Positions 46,407 to 57,247 of a stretch of DNA of 64,000 bases are shown piece by piece. The stretch lies in NCBI GenBank assembly GCA_030077755.1, contig JAQJZZ010000017.1, positions 2,294,001 to 2,358,000 on the forward strand, written 5' to 3'. The notes below the pieces were generated by a model. That model searched no databases, was not told the DNA's origin, and was given only the letters and a program-made list of their open reading frames with translations. The stretch comes from Filosporella fistucella (taxonomy: Eukaryota; Ascomycota; Leotiomycetes; Helotiales). A program made the position numbers and the translations under genes. Within the stretch, counting starts at the first letter, position 1. Each line of letters opens with the position of its first letter.

Positions 46407-48310
46407 ATGGGTCTCATTTCAAGATTTCAAAAGAAGAAGGCCGCTGAGCCAGTGGCTCCCAAGGATGTCTCTCAGGGAAGCACCCCTACGGACACTCCAG
46501 TCGCACACACACCTGCAAATGGCTCGATACATTCTCAAGAGCAAGCCCAAGAAAGACCGCAGACCGCTGATGGCACCACCGTTGCTTTGAAGGAACTCCC
46601 AACTACCTGGATTGCAGTCTTCCTCGGTGGTATTGCCTCAATCGGAGGTTTCATGTTCGGATACGAGTCTGGTCAAATTGGCGGTAAGTACATATATCTT
46701 CAAGTCACATGTTCTCAGCTCACATTCATTAGGTTTCTTGGCTATGTCAGATTTCATAGATCGCTTCGGTAAAGATGGGAAGTTCTCTCCTGCTCGTCAA
46801 GGAACTATCGTCGGTCTTTTGTGTATTGGTACCCTCCTCGGCTGTCTTCTCAGCGGCTATATCTGCGACAGAATCGGACGCAAACTCACTATTTCATTTT
46901 CTGCCTTGTTCTACATGATCGGTGTTCTCATTGAAATTACCAGCATGCGATCATGGGTTCAATTTGCTATCGGTCGTTTAGTTGGTGGTGTAGGCATTGG
47001 TGCTCTCAGTACTTCTGTTCCTATGTACCAATCTGAAAGTGTCCCCAAGAAAATCCGAGCTGCCACTGTTAGCTCTTACCAACTTGCCATTACCCTTGGT
47101 ATCTGGGTTGCCTATATGGTAGGTCATGTCTACATTCCAACATCAACAAATCTAATACATTCAGGTCAACTTTGGAACAGAAACCATGTCCAACTCAGCT
47201 CAATGGCGTATCCCTAACGGTCTCTCCTTCGCATGGGCTCTTATCCTCGCCGCCTCAATGATGATCCTCCCAGAATCCCCACGATTTGCCTACCGTAAAG
47301 GGAAAGTCGCAGAAGCCCGCCACACCATGGCCCGCCTCGCAGGAGTGGACGAGTACCACCCCGTCATCGAAGAAGAAATCGCCGAGATCGAGGAGAAACT
47401 CCAAGCCGAGCGTGCAGGCGGTGATCACCCTCTCTCTGAGATCTTCACCGGTCCAAGAATGCTCTATCGTACTCTTCTTGGTATGATTCTTCAAGCTGGT
47501 CAACAATTGACTGGTGCAAATTTCTTCTTCTACTACGGCACAATCGTCTTCAAGTCAACCGGTATCCAGAACTCATACGTGACATCTATTATTCTCGGTT
47601 CCGTTAACGTCGCAGCAACCGTTGTTTGCATTATCTACGTCAACCGCTGGTCTCGTCGCAAGGCCCTCATGGGTGGCGCAGCATGGATGTTCATGTGCTT
47701 CATGATCTACGCTTTCGTCGGCCGCTTTGCTCTTGACTCTGCAAACCCAATGCTCACCCCCGCCGCAGGAAAGGTGCTCATCGTCTTCACCTGTCTCTTC
47801 ATTTGCGCTTTTGCTGTTACATGGGGACCACTCGTCTGGGCTGTTGTCGGCGAGCTCTACCCAGCTCGTTACCGTGCCCCTTGCATGGCTCTTGCCACCG
47901 CCTCTAATTGGCTCTTCAATTTCCTGATCTCGTTCTTCACTACCTTCATCACTGACAAGATCAACTACTTCTACGGTCTCGTCTTCGGTGGTTGCTGTTT
48001 TGGACTCTTCTGGATCGTCTATTTCTTCATGATTGAGACTAAGGGTCGCTCCTTGGAGGAGATTGATACTATGTACGTTCTTGGCGTTGATCCTCGAACA
48101 AGCGGATCCTGGACTCCTGAACAACTTGGCCCAGAGGGAATCAGGGGAGCTATCACTGATAAACTGAACCTCGCTGCTGGTGGAAAGGAAATCAAGAAGA
48201 CCGAGGCTGCGGGTAGTGGATTGATGGTCCATGATGAGACTAGATTCCCCAATAATGAGAAGGTTGTTGAGAATGCTGAGGCTTCTGGATCTGCTACTAC
48301 TAATGTTTAA
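46407..48310 (+). CDS. MFS sugar (hexose) transporter
   Basis: A 602-residue plasma-membrane symporter in three exons (46407-46683, 46733-47118, 47165-48310). After a cytosolic N-terminus of about 65 residues, the sugar-porter signatures appear in order: GGFMFGYESGQIGG (helix 1), DRIGRK (loop 2-3), PESPRFAYRKGK (after helix 6), QQLTGANFFFYYG (helix 7, sugar binding), GELYPARYRAP with ASNWLFNFLISF, and ETKGRSLEEID. This is the pattern of fungal high-affinity glucose/monosaccharide transporters. The C-terminal tail is about 90 residues, not the long signalling tail of Snf3/Rgt2-type sensors. Codon use is strongly biased to C-ending codons, suggesting high expression. Confidence 0.94.
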
Positions 48311-49637
48311 GTATTTGTATAATCGTTCGGACAAGCTGTCGGCAACGTAGAGGTTCTGTATACATAGACGGAGTTATGGCGTTCAGATGTCTAGATAAGG
48401 AAGATATCTTTAAAGGATACACTAGATATTCTACAATTTTGGTCCTTCAATATACATATTTACCAAGATTTTGGAGTTTGAGTCGCTGTTTGTGCTGAAC
48501 ACTTATTGTAAGATACTTTCATAGTCAACATTGCCTAGTACAACAGGACCTCGATAGAGTTGTGCGTCCCAAGATTTCGGGTAGAATCTACAAATTCCCA
48601 ACTTACTGCGGGCTTCAATTCTCACTGCCAGGAATCAATATCGCATCACTTACTCTTTTCCCCCCTCTCCCCACTCATACCACTCTCACTTTCTTTCTTC
48701 CTTTTCTAACACCTGACACTCTTTCACCTGAGCGCATTACATCAGCTGACACTATTTCAGCTTTCAATTTGTCACTATCTCGTCATTTTCAAACATCGTC
48801 AGCGAGCCCCTTATTTAGCTTACCAGAACTGTCCTTCTCAACAAATTTCGAGTGAAAAAAGCTTGTCGTGTTAGGCAGCTGTCATATTTGACAGAAACCA
48901 GATTATTTGGTGGAGTAGAGTAATCTAGGTTCCTGTCACCCTAGACTTGGTGCTGTTGGTCCTGGCGGTTCGCCTGGCGGGGTCAGAGAGCGCTGTGAAT
49001 TTCTTGCTTGATACAATTTGTCGGTGGCGAAACTGTTGGAAAGTGGCCGCGAGAGGCTGGCTCTCCAGGGTGTTAACGAAGGTTAAGAATGTTTGGTATA
49101 TGAGAGCCATGGTAATATTGGTTGCTGTGATACTGTGCTAACATTGTGACGATGTTCCTGGGATAAATGAGGTAATGGACCGAAAGTCCAACCTGGTGTG
49201 GACAGTAGAAAGGCCTTCCTGAGATGCATTGTTTTGCGAAACGTGTATAACAGTTCAGATATAATCACGAAACGTAGGCGCCAGCGTGAAAAATTCGAGA
49301 CAAGACTTTTCGGCGTGATTGTGTATCAAAATTTTACAGTGAGGATGCGACATTTTGGATTTTCATGAAGAATATTGAGAAGGATGTTAGTAGAGGGTAT
49401 CATTCAAAGTTGAGGACAGAACACATGCAGAATTAGGCTTAATGAATTACATTGATAAGCATTCCGTTAGCAATCTTACCATATGTGCTCGAGGGTTTCT
49501 TGTTGTCGCTGTACTATACAGGAGATTTAAAATGCAACCATAGAAGCAGACAAGAAATCATGACCCGATTTGCCATGAACAGATACAAGTCATTCCAAGA
49601 GCTCACGGATAACACAGCCGAGAAATCCTTTTAGAAG
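48311..49637. other. Intergenic between convergent genes
   Basis: No gene is seen. The 3' end of the transporter and that of the BTB gene face each other. A pyrimidine-rich patch lies at about 48640-48800; open frames here start at non-ATG codons. Confidence 0.45.
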
Positions 49638-50812
49638 TCAATCTTTGCGGCCCTTCATGTGAATCCGGTGTGGCTCGAGCACCGGACTGGGGATGTTTTT
49701 CAGCACCTTCAAAACGGAAGTCCGGAAGAAGTAATCTGATCCACAGGGATCAATACAGCCGGAATGAGGGATGATAAGATGGTGATCATTTGTGGATTGG
49801 AGCTCGATGATGTGGAGAAGTTGTATATCAGCAGCAATATAATTCACACACCCCTTGATATCTTTGGGAGATTTTCGAGGCCAAAGATTTACAGCTTTCG
49901 GGGCAAGGACAAGAGATCCATAGGACATAGCATCACACTCTGTCTGCTCGATACCTTGTGTGCAGACTCTACCATCCGCATTTTCATAACGGTCCAGTAA
50001 ATTGTAGGGGATGGCCAGAAGATCCGCAATAACCTGGAGTCGAACTTCGGCAATGCTCCCTGATCATGAACTTAATGACTATCAAATGGAGATTGAAGAG
50101 ATAAAGTGGGCTTACCAACAATCCCAGGAGGCATGGGCCCCATCAATTTCTTGAGTCTGGACGAGGTAAAAAGATTACCCTCTTTAGACATGGTATGAAG
50201 CGTCAACCTCTTTGCTAGGGTCTCGAATGACATTGCCTTGCCGAACACCCAGAAAATGTATAGCGCATTCTCCTTGCCAGACACCCATTTTTCCAAAGTA
50301 ATGGTATCAAGCCATTGTGACATCCAAGGCTTGGTAAGCTTCAAGCAGTCGTACTGATCGCAGAGTACAGCAAGCTGGAGGAGGGTGTTATATGACAGAG
50401 AGGCTGGAATGTCATCGAAGTGAAGGTGAACGATCCGTAGCAGTGACAGGATAGCATCTCCATCGTCCTCGGTGAAATCTGCTGGTTCAGGAGCTGACTG
50501 ATCAGAGCTGAGGATAACAGAATCATCTATCCACCTGTAAGTATCGTACAGCCATTGGATCTGTTTGCAGTGACACTCACCAAGGTTTCTTTTCTTTCCT
50601 CTTGGGGTATTAACGTGCATAGCACGCGGATCAAAGAAAAAGTTTTTCCAGCGCGTACTCACAAGAGCCATTGCATGGGAGCAGACCTTGCCAATGATGA
50701 GCTGGCCATTGTATTTGACGCGGATGCTAGCATCACCTCGAGGGAATTCGAAGGGGTGCTGTTGCCAGACGATTGCGCCATAGTGATATTCCTTGATGAT
50801 TCTAGAACTCAT
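49638..50812 (-). CDS. BTB/POZ domain protein
   Basis: A protein of 372 residues in two exons (50812-50116, 50059-49638). The N-terminal part is BTB-like: GDASIRVKYNGQLIIGKVCS, SHAMALVSTRWKNFF, then EDDGDAILSLLRIVHLHFDD and LLQLAVLCDQYDCLKLTKPW. The rest resembles the helical back half of fungal BTB proteins. Such proteins dimerise and often bring substrates to Cul3 ubiquitin ligases; fungi have many without known function. I chose ATG 50812 because the longer frame upstream lacks an ATG. A 46-nt segment (50580-50535) has good donor and acceptor sites, but removing it breaks the frame, so I leave it in. Confidence 0.78.
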
Positions 50813-51198
50813 CAAAGCTGGGCAAGTTTGTGTGTTCGAATTGTTGATAGGGACTGATGCGTGGTTGATACCCGCCGGGGTTGAAGTTGAGGAAATGACA
50901 GCCCAACGCGGTTGTTGCAAAGGAGAGGAAATCCCGTTGCGTTAGCGATTCGCATCTTTGAGGTGAAACACAGCAGATTAACTGAGCCAATTTACCCCTG
51001 TACACCACGGGTCCATTCCATGAAATGTCCAAATTCAGATGGGAACAAGAGGCATTCAGAAGATTACGACAACTATCCCCACAGGAGAAATAACCTGGTC
51101 TCCGCCAAAATGTGCTGGCGAAGAAGTGGGATATTAAGACAGCGCAAAGGATATTGCTCCACACTCATGGATATTTATTTCTACACTGAGGCACTATC
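50813..51198. other. Intergenic between BTB and PEX12 genes
   Basis: This is the promoter side of the BTB gene and the 3' side of PEX12. Nothing else is seen. Confidence 0.5.
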
Positions 51199-52497
51199 TC
51201 AGATCATTACTCTCCTTAATCCTTCAGTACCACCAAGCACTCTTCTGCCACTGACTGCGCAGCGACCTTTTCCACTTTCCCATTTCCCCTCTTTTCCTTT
51301 CATGAATTCCTCCTGTTTATCATGATTCCCTTCTAGCCATCTATGTATGCAAGTGTAGCAGAACACAAATCCTGTCTGACAGGCTGTGGCGGTGGTAATT
51401 TCTTGTTGGCAAATTGGGCAGGAGTCTGATTCTTGTGGTGGTGGTACTGTATAAATAGGCAAAAGCGATGCAGCAGCAATCGGTGGCTTCTCAATCTCTG
51501 GTCCATCTTTCTCCCCGCTTTCCTCTGTCTTCGTTGTAGCAGGCTTTTGGGCCTTAGGTCCAAATTTCGTAGACAGCGTTGAAAGACCTGATATTACTGG
51601 GGGCGGCAGCTCAATACCTTCCGCTGCCTTCCTCGACAATTGCCTTGCAAAATCTGATGCATGCCACCATTCCAAGAACTTCAATGCGAATATACTAGTT
51701 GGCAACAATATCTTGAGGCTGCTCAGCGCTCTGTTTCCCAATATTCGTGGGCTGAATATACTGTTCACACCCAAATTTCCACCAGGCGGTCCTTTCTTTG
51801 GTTCATCAAGAGCTGCAATCGCTCTGTAGTCCGCCTCTCCTAACCTCCTCATTCTTGTCCCTATTAACCACATGAACGGTGAGTGATATTTGCTGTTGTC
51901 AAATAAATAGGCAATGTTGAAAGCCAGCATCGAAAAGTAGTATGCAGCATTCACACTTGGGTATATATTCCGGAGGAACCACCGATAATAGTGCATAAAT
52001 CTTTGTTTTAACGTCGGGTTGGGAGGCATCCGTGTATAATTGGCGCCCAGCAATGCTCTCGGCGCGTTGATATCATAACTTTCATCTAGCTTCCTCTTCA
52101 GATACGGCAATCCAACCATCACCCCTAGATTCTTCCATATGTCCGCATTTGTAAGAGTCAGAGCTTCGCGGACATGCGAAGCAGCTGCAATATTGGCTCG
52201 TGGTATCTCGCCAACAGCTAATGCTTTCTCCCGTTTGAGCCCATAGAAATTCTCTGTAAATCCACCACCGTGTGTTTTAAGATAATGTCGCTCAACAATC
52301 AGCATGAGAAAAGCGTAGAGTTCATCGAATGAGTTAAGAACGCGAAGGAGGTATCGTGGATGCCGATGGGTTGCCACGGCTAAAAGGTATCGTAAGGATG
52401 GAGGTAGGAGAGAGGCAAGCTGGGCTTCGGAGAGGAGTTCGAAGAGAGATGGTTTATGATCGTCGAAGGTAGAGTGTAGAGCTGTCATGAATTCCAT
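51199..52497 (-). CDS. PEX12: Peroxisome assembly protein 12 (RING peroxin)
   Basis: A single-exon protein of 432 residues from ATG 52497 ([20 protein letters not shown]). It is a peroxisomal membrane RING protein. With PEX2 and PEX10 it ubiquitinates the import receptor PEX5 so that it can be recycled. The N-terminal Pex2/Pex12 domain is clear: [37 protein letters not shown] and [18 protein letters not shown]. The C-terminal RING-like domain at about residues 357-392 ([28 protein letters not shown]) keeps only part of the zinc ligands, as is normal for PEX12. The open frame extends 51 codons further upstream, but that part is Ser/His-rich and not family-like. Confidence 0.95.
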   Translation of the reverse strand: MEFMTALHSTFDDHKPSLFELLSEAQLASLLPPSLRYLLAVATHRHPRYLLRVLNSFDELYAFLMLIVERHYLKTHGGGFTENFYGLKREKALAVGEIPRANIAAASHVREALTLTNADIWKNLGVMVGLPYLKRKLDESYDINAPRALLGANYTRMPPNPTLKQRFMHYYRWFLRNIYPSVNAAYYFSMLAFNIAYLFDNSKYHSPFMWLIGTRMRRLGEADYRAIAALDEPKKGPPGGNLGVNSIFSPRILGNRALSSLKILLPTSIFALKFLEWWHASDFARQLSRKAAEGIELPPPVISGLSTLSTKFGPKAQKPATTKTEESGEKDGPEIEKPPIAAASLLPIYTVPPPQESDSCPICQQEITTATACQTGFVFCYTCIHRWLEGNHDKQEEFMKGKEGKWESGKGRCAVSGRRVLGGTEGLRRVMI

Positions 52498-53340
52498 GTT
52501 GGCGGCTCTACAGATATCAGAGTAATGGGGTCGTGAAGGAAACGAACAGTTGTGGTGTTGACATTTCAAATTTGTCTTGGTTCCTGACGAGGCTGAAGCC
52601 GAGGTTCCCAGCGCCCAGAAGCCGGAGTGCCCAGTCATGTGATGCCCCAATGAATGGATTGCAGAACGTCCCCCCTCATTTCATCCTCGAGTATCCACCA
52701 TTTTTGTACTCCATCATGCAAAATTTAGCATCATGTTACTCACTTCCTCTGAACAATTGGATCTCATCCATTGAATGGCAGTCCATGTCATTTTCTCTAG
52801 TGGACATTCGAGAATGGAAAATCTGTTCAACTTGAAGGTCTGTTCCTAGCTTGTTTTATTTGATTTGTATTACCGCTATGATTCAATGGATCACAACTTG
52901 TTCGGAATGATATGGTCGAAGTCTTTTGCTTTCATTTAGTTATTCCACCAGAACTCGAATGCCCTTTGTCACCGATTTAATATGTAATTGGCGGCACATA
53001 ACCCGGACTCGAGCAGCATTTCAGATGACTGCACTGAATGTTTGTTCTGTGTGCCAGTGTGAGAAGGCTGTGCTAAACCCCCGCTCGTAGTCAAAAGAGT
53101 TGGTTCCGTTAAGTTTGATGAGCTAAATGTACATCGAATATTCGGTAGCGTCTCATGGGGCCGCCTTCATATCTTTGCTCTACGGCTCACTGATACCCAC
53201 GCATGGATATTTTTGGATTTTGTGTTGATAGATTATGACATTTCAGCTCAACTCAGAGCTTCTAATGTGAGCCCAGAACTCCAGCTCGACCCAGAACTAA
53301 AATCTCATTACACTGCAATACATGGTCGTAAACCATGTCA
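52498..53340. other. Intergenic, PEX12 promoter and spacer
   Basis: No gene is seen in about 840 bases. The open frame upstream of PEX12 (52498-52650) is probably leader sequence. Confidence 0.45.
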
Positions 53341-53971
53341 TCAATGCGGTGCCAAGAATAATTCGAGCTGATATCGCTCCCCAGCGGGAGGCTCAACCAA
53401 AATCATAGAATCAGCAGACACTGCCAAAGTAACGCCAGGTTTGACCTCGATTATTTCTCCGAGGGTGTACACTCCCACCTTGGCAAAGATCACCTCGAAG
53501 AACAGACAAGTTGCAGCACTCTAATGTTTAGTAGCGAGCCTAGAATTGACTAGAGTAACATTGGCTAAAAGTCGCATCGACGCAAAGCAATTATCAAAAG
53601 GAGCAGTTGGCAGAGGTACTGCACCAATTCTGTTCGAGCTCTGAGCACTGCCTGTGCTCGCTGTACTTCGCTAGGAAAACTTGCTCTTGTTGGCCACATG
53701 TAGTGGAGAAGAAGAGGAGATAGTTGCGGTAGAAAGTCTCAAAGGCAGCCCAGTGGGTGGTACTTGGATGCAGTTCGACTGTTTCGTGATGAAGTGGGAG
53801 GGTCATACTGCCGTAAAGCGTATTGGGACTTGTGTGTTGCATTTGATCTTGTACCGAATGTGGAGCGAGTGGATATGTGGCGAGGAATGCCCTAATCTCA
53901 TTGAGAATTGAGTATTCATGTTGGCCAGAGGATGGGCCATATTCCCCTCTCAGTTCAATAATTGACGCCAT
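53341..53971 (-). pseudogene. Decayed member (copy A) of a tandem small-protein family
   Basis: ATG 53971 opens a frame similar to the intact copy at 54598-55242: both have LYGSMTLPLHHETVEL / IYGSVILPVQHQTEAF followed by HWAAFETFY / YWKTFERLH. The frame then shifts by one base near 53640. After the shift, NCFASMRLLAN matches NSFSVMRLTAN of the intact copy. A TAG follows at about 53525, and the central segment of the family is largely missing. The C-terminus survives and matches the other copies residue for residue in length: KPG, LAV, then GERYQLELFLAPH, ending at TGA 53343-53341. The TAG could lie in a short intron, but the frameshift remains. The family itself is not recognised. Confidence 0.65.
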
Positions 53972-54597
53972 GTTGTGCAATAAATTGTATCTTGGTTGTA
54001 CCTAGTTTATGAATCTATTGGATTAAGGTCAGTACATGTACAAAAGTTGTGTTCGTCTGCTTCAAAGGCTTTCAGCAAATGCACACCCTTTCAAAGTACC
54101 TGAGATAATCGTGCATGATCTTTCCACACTCTGCAAGACATTACCGGAATCAAAGAGGAGGTTCGAATTCAAAACGCATTCCATGGTTGCCTGGTGTTGT
54201 GTATTCCACATTGGATTTACACTATTTATTCTTCGTATGTCAGCAATCAGCTTTCTAGTCAGTTCCTGCTTTAGCTCTTGTTTAGGTTATCATACTGTGG
54301 CAATGAATGGTGCACTAGTCTTCTTGTTATTCTTCACCAATGTTTGGGCATGAGTAGCGACCACCATGGAATCTTGTTGCAGAATTCCATCGAATCACAC
54401 ATCAAATAATGGTCATGAATGATTGCACCTAACATAGGTTGGCTTCTGTCACTTGGCTCAATTCCGTTATCTGCCTATGCTTCTCTCACTACCGATGCCC
54501 ATGTGTGTTTCCCTTCCTGAATGACACCATCTTGACGACATGTTGTCTCAGGGAGCTTGAACCTCAGCTGAAGACGACCAAGGGCCATGCAACACAC
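53972..54597. other. Spacer between copies A and B
   Basis: No gene is supported. A plus-strand frame at 54036-54353 is chance-like. This spacer holds the promoter of copy A. Confidence 0.45.
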
Positions 54598-55242
54598 TTA
54601 GCAATTTGCAACAAAGAACTCGAGTTGATATCTCTTTCCCTCGAACGGAGCAATATCCACGGTGTCTCCCTTCTTGACAAGCAATACATCTCCAGGCTGA
54701 CCTCGACACATGAAGCTCTGGAAGACCCCATTATCACTAGCTCTAATGATCTCGATCTCCCCTCCAGTGTATTCTCCAAACCAGGTAACCACAACCCAAG
54801 GATGGTCGCCTTCATCGGTCATCAGCCAAAAGTGAGTATTTCGTTCATTGGCTGTCAGACGCATGACGGAGAAGGAATTGTTTGCTGGTATGAAGTTCAA
54901 TTGCGGAATTCCTCTCTTTTTGGCTTCTGCGAGATATTCGATGGCTTTCAGAGAGTCGATCTTCGCAACATTCTCGATGCAGCGCGCCAGATGGAAGATG
55001 ACGGGGAACAATTCGGAGTGAAGTCTTTCGAATGTCTTCCAGTAGGCACTGTCAGGGTTGAATGCTTCGGTCTGATGCTGAACAGGGAGTATAACTGAGC
55101 CGTAGATGGAGCCTGGTTTGGGATAATAGATCGGCATCGCTGCGGGATGTGACTCAAGCGGATATCTAGACATGAATGCTTCGATCAATGGCACGAAGAC
55201 GGCGTTCAAAGCGGGGTTGATGTTGGGCTGGACTGCTGACAT
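54598..55242 (-). CDS. Intact member (copy B) of a tandem small-protein family, 214 aa
   Basis: A single-exon gene with ATG at 55242 (MSAVQPNINPALNAVFVPL) and TAA at 54600-54598. I do not recognise the family. Features shared with copies A and C are an N-terminal helix-like region, the block IYGSVILPVQHQTEAFN, an aromatic WKTFERLH block, and a beta-rich C-terminal half. The latter includes WVVVTWFGEYTGGEIEII, RGQPGDVLLVKKGD and FEGKRYQLEFFVANC. The C-terminal half recalls a double-stranded beta-helix (cupin or 2-oxoglutarate-oxygenase-like) fold, with GG-E, PGDV and G-R-Y positions. No HxD iron site is evident, so catalysis is doubtful. There is no signal peptide or membrane segment. It is the only copy of the three without a frame break. 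Confidence 0.78.
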   Translation of the reverse strand: MSAVQPNINPALNAVFVPLIEAFMSRYPLESHPAAMPIYYPKPGSIYGSVILPVQHQTEAFNPDSAYWKTFERLHSELFPVIFHLARCIENVAKIDSLKAIEYLAEAKKRGIPQLNFIPANNSFSVMRLTANERNTHFWLMTDEGDHPWVVVTWFGEYTGGEIEIIRASDNGVFQSFMCRGQPGDVLLVKKGDTVDIAPFEGKRYQLEFFVANC

Positions 55243-56030
55243 TGCTGCTTGTATTTTGTTTTGATATGCCTTGATGCGAAATGCTCCAAGCTTGGGGGAT
55301 GTTGATGTATTGTAAGTACCACTCTCTTCGAAGGCCGAACTTGCAATTGACGTGCGTTGAATTTAATTGCAGAAATAAGCTAGCAACATTGCCTCGAAGG
55401 CTACTAGTTCACGTAGGCTCTGTGGTGTTGCTAGCTCGTGGAACGCTTTGAAGGTGGCAATCATTACCTGAACTTGTAGTTCAACGCGAGTTTATTCCTG
55501 CGTCTTTCCAGCTCATCTACAGCAGGCAGAAGACATCGTGGACTGGCAACTCATAATCGATATTTTCGGCGGGAAATTTATGGTACCAGTCTACCACATA
55601 GCCGCAGGAGGATTTTCAGTACTTGGGTGATATCAACTCAGGGTTTTGGACAATTTGTAATCCTTTGGAGCCTGGGTCGCTACTAATAATTATTCTAAAT
55701 GTAGAACTTTTGCAACAAACTGAGACAGTCAAGACTCAGGCCGTTCCCGATACCCCGATGCCCACTCCTCAGATCACTTAAATCTAAGGGCATAGTCCAA
55801 TTTTCAACACACCCTTTACAACAGGAAAGTGTCAAAATCTCATGTAACTCAAGCCATTCAAGTTGAGAACAAAATTTGATGCCGTGATACTCATGCCATA
55901 CCAAAAAGCCTTCCACCTCCATAATCTAGAATCTTTCGCCGACACAACAAAACAATTTATGAATTCAACACATCACCACCAAGTCCAAGTGCCCAAACTC
56001 CAACCCAATAGCTCCTCGCGCCTCCTACAA
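55243..56030. other. Spacer between copies B and C
   Basis: No gene is supported. It includes the promoter of copy B. A minus-strand frame at 55695-55922 does not resemble the family. Confidence 0.45.
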
Positions 56031-56731
56031 CTAAGCTGTTGAGAAGAACTCCAACTGGAATCTTTGTCCTGTGAACGCATCGGTCGTAAATTCGAAATCG
56101 GGTCGAACCACCAGAACATCTCCCGGCATACCCAGAATGATATTCTGAGCTGCAGCAGGTCCCTTGTTCGAAATATACAATCTCCCTCCCGAATGATCCC
56201 CAACATAAGTGACGACTGCAGCAAAGCTTCCATCCACCTTGAATGCTGTGGGTGAACGAAGCGTATTGACTGACAACCAGATACGGTCAAATGGACATTC
56301 TTCACTGATTCTTGGTATCCTCACCTCACCATCACTTTGGGTTCGTTTTTGCAGTTCCGTTATTGCCTGATCATATGAACTTATGTTGAAGCACTCCCCA
56401 TCTGTATGGAACAAGAGTAGATATAGGAGTTGAGCGCTCGATACAGTGATCGCAATGCTTCCCAGTGTCTCGAATTTGAATTGTAATTCGCAGTTTGGTG
56501 GAACAGGGATAAGGTCACCACCCCCTGTTTGTCCGATTCTTCTTGGTGTCTGTTGTCCATTGCATATCCAAGAGGGAAGGTGTCAACGAAAGCTTGGAGA
56601 TGGGGCAGGAGTGCCCTGTCTCTTGGGGGGCTTGCGAATCCAGTTGTGCCACGAAATGCCTCATCCAAGGCCAAAGAAAAGTAAGTGAAAGCGTCCGCTC
56701 GGAAGTCCAAAGGCGCAGTGTTGCTGGTCAT
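56031..56731 (-). pseudogene. Frameshifted member (copy C) of the tandem small-protein family
   Basis: ATG 56731 opens 116 codons with the family block VVTLSLFHQTANYNSNSRHWEALRS written as two overlapping parts: VVTLSLFHQTANYN and RHWEALRSLYRAL. Near 56410 the frame must move by one base to continue with LFHTDGECFNISSYDQAI. From there it runs to TAG 56033-56031 and contains FAAVVTYVGDHSGGRLYI, GMPGDVLVVRP and FTGQRFQLEFFSTA. These match copy B (WVVVTWFGEYTGGEIEI, GQPGDVLLVKK, FEGKRYQLEFFVA). No plausible intron restores the frame: the one GTATCG..ATACAG candidate gives the wrong phase. Either the copy is a young pseudogene or the sequence lacks one base here. Confidence 0.7.
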
Positions 56732-57247
56732 TGCTGGTATCGCGGAGATGGGATTTACTGATTTCGAAAACTTCTCATTCTGGCGAGATTCTGTTCCTGA
56801 GAGTGATTGCAGCCGGAGTAGTCTGCGAGCGACTGGTTGGCTGTGCGAATGATGATTCTACTCAGAGCATATATACTAATATGCTCAGCCACGCGAAGCT
56901 TCAAGCATATAATGCCTTTTCTAGAACATAAAATGGAAAAGCAAATGACTGCTTACTGCTTTAAAGGAGCGGAAATTTCCACATTTGAAAGAAGCAGTCC
57001 ATTTGTATGCAATAACGAAGCGCTAGTAGTCCTGTGCACAGTCCACTTGGGATCAATTTGCATAGCTTTGCCACGTCAATGAAAGCCTCATGATATGGCT
57101 CTCATCTGCCTTGTTGCAACTAAGCAATCTCAAATTGAAGGAGACGAAGAAATAGTATCTGAAATCGAAAGCACTTTGGGTATTCTCTGCCAATTACTTT
57201 ATCTTTCCAAGGCCTGCTTGCCAGAAAACACCAGCTGTCCAATATAA
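56732..57247. other. Intergenic
   Basis: This spacer holds the promoter of copy C and the 3' side of the Ecm33-like gene. No gene is seen. Confidence 0.5.

Noticed and set aside
47573..48334. Minus-strand open frame of 253 codons
   Set aside because: It is the complement of the sugar-transporter exon, whose codon bias keeps the opposite strand open.
52498..52650. N-terminal extension of PEX12
   Set aside because: The extra 51 codons are Ser/His-rich, unlike PEX12 N-termini; the ATG at 52497 fits the family.
54439..55098. Plus-strand open frame of 219 codons
   Set aside because: It lies exactly opposite copy B of the tandem family, starts at a non-ATG codon and has no family features, so it is an antisense shadow.
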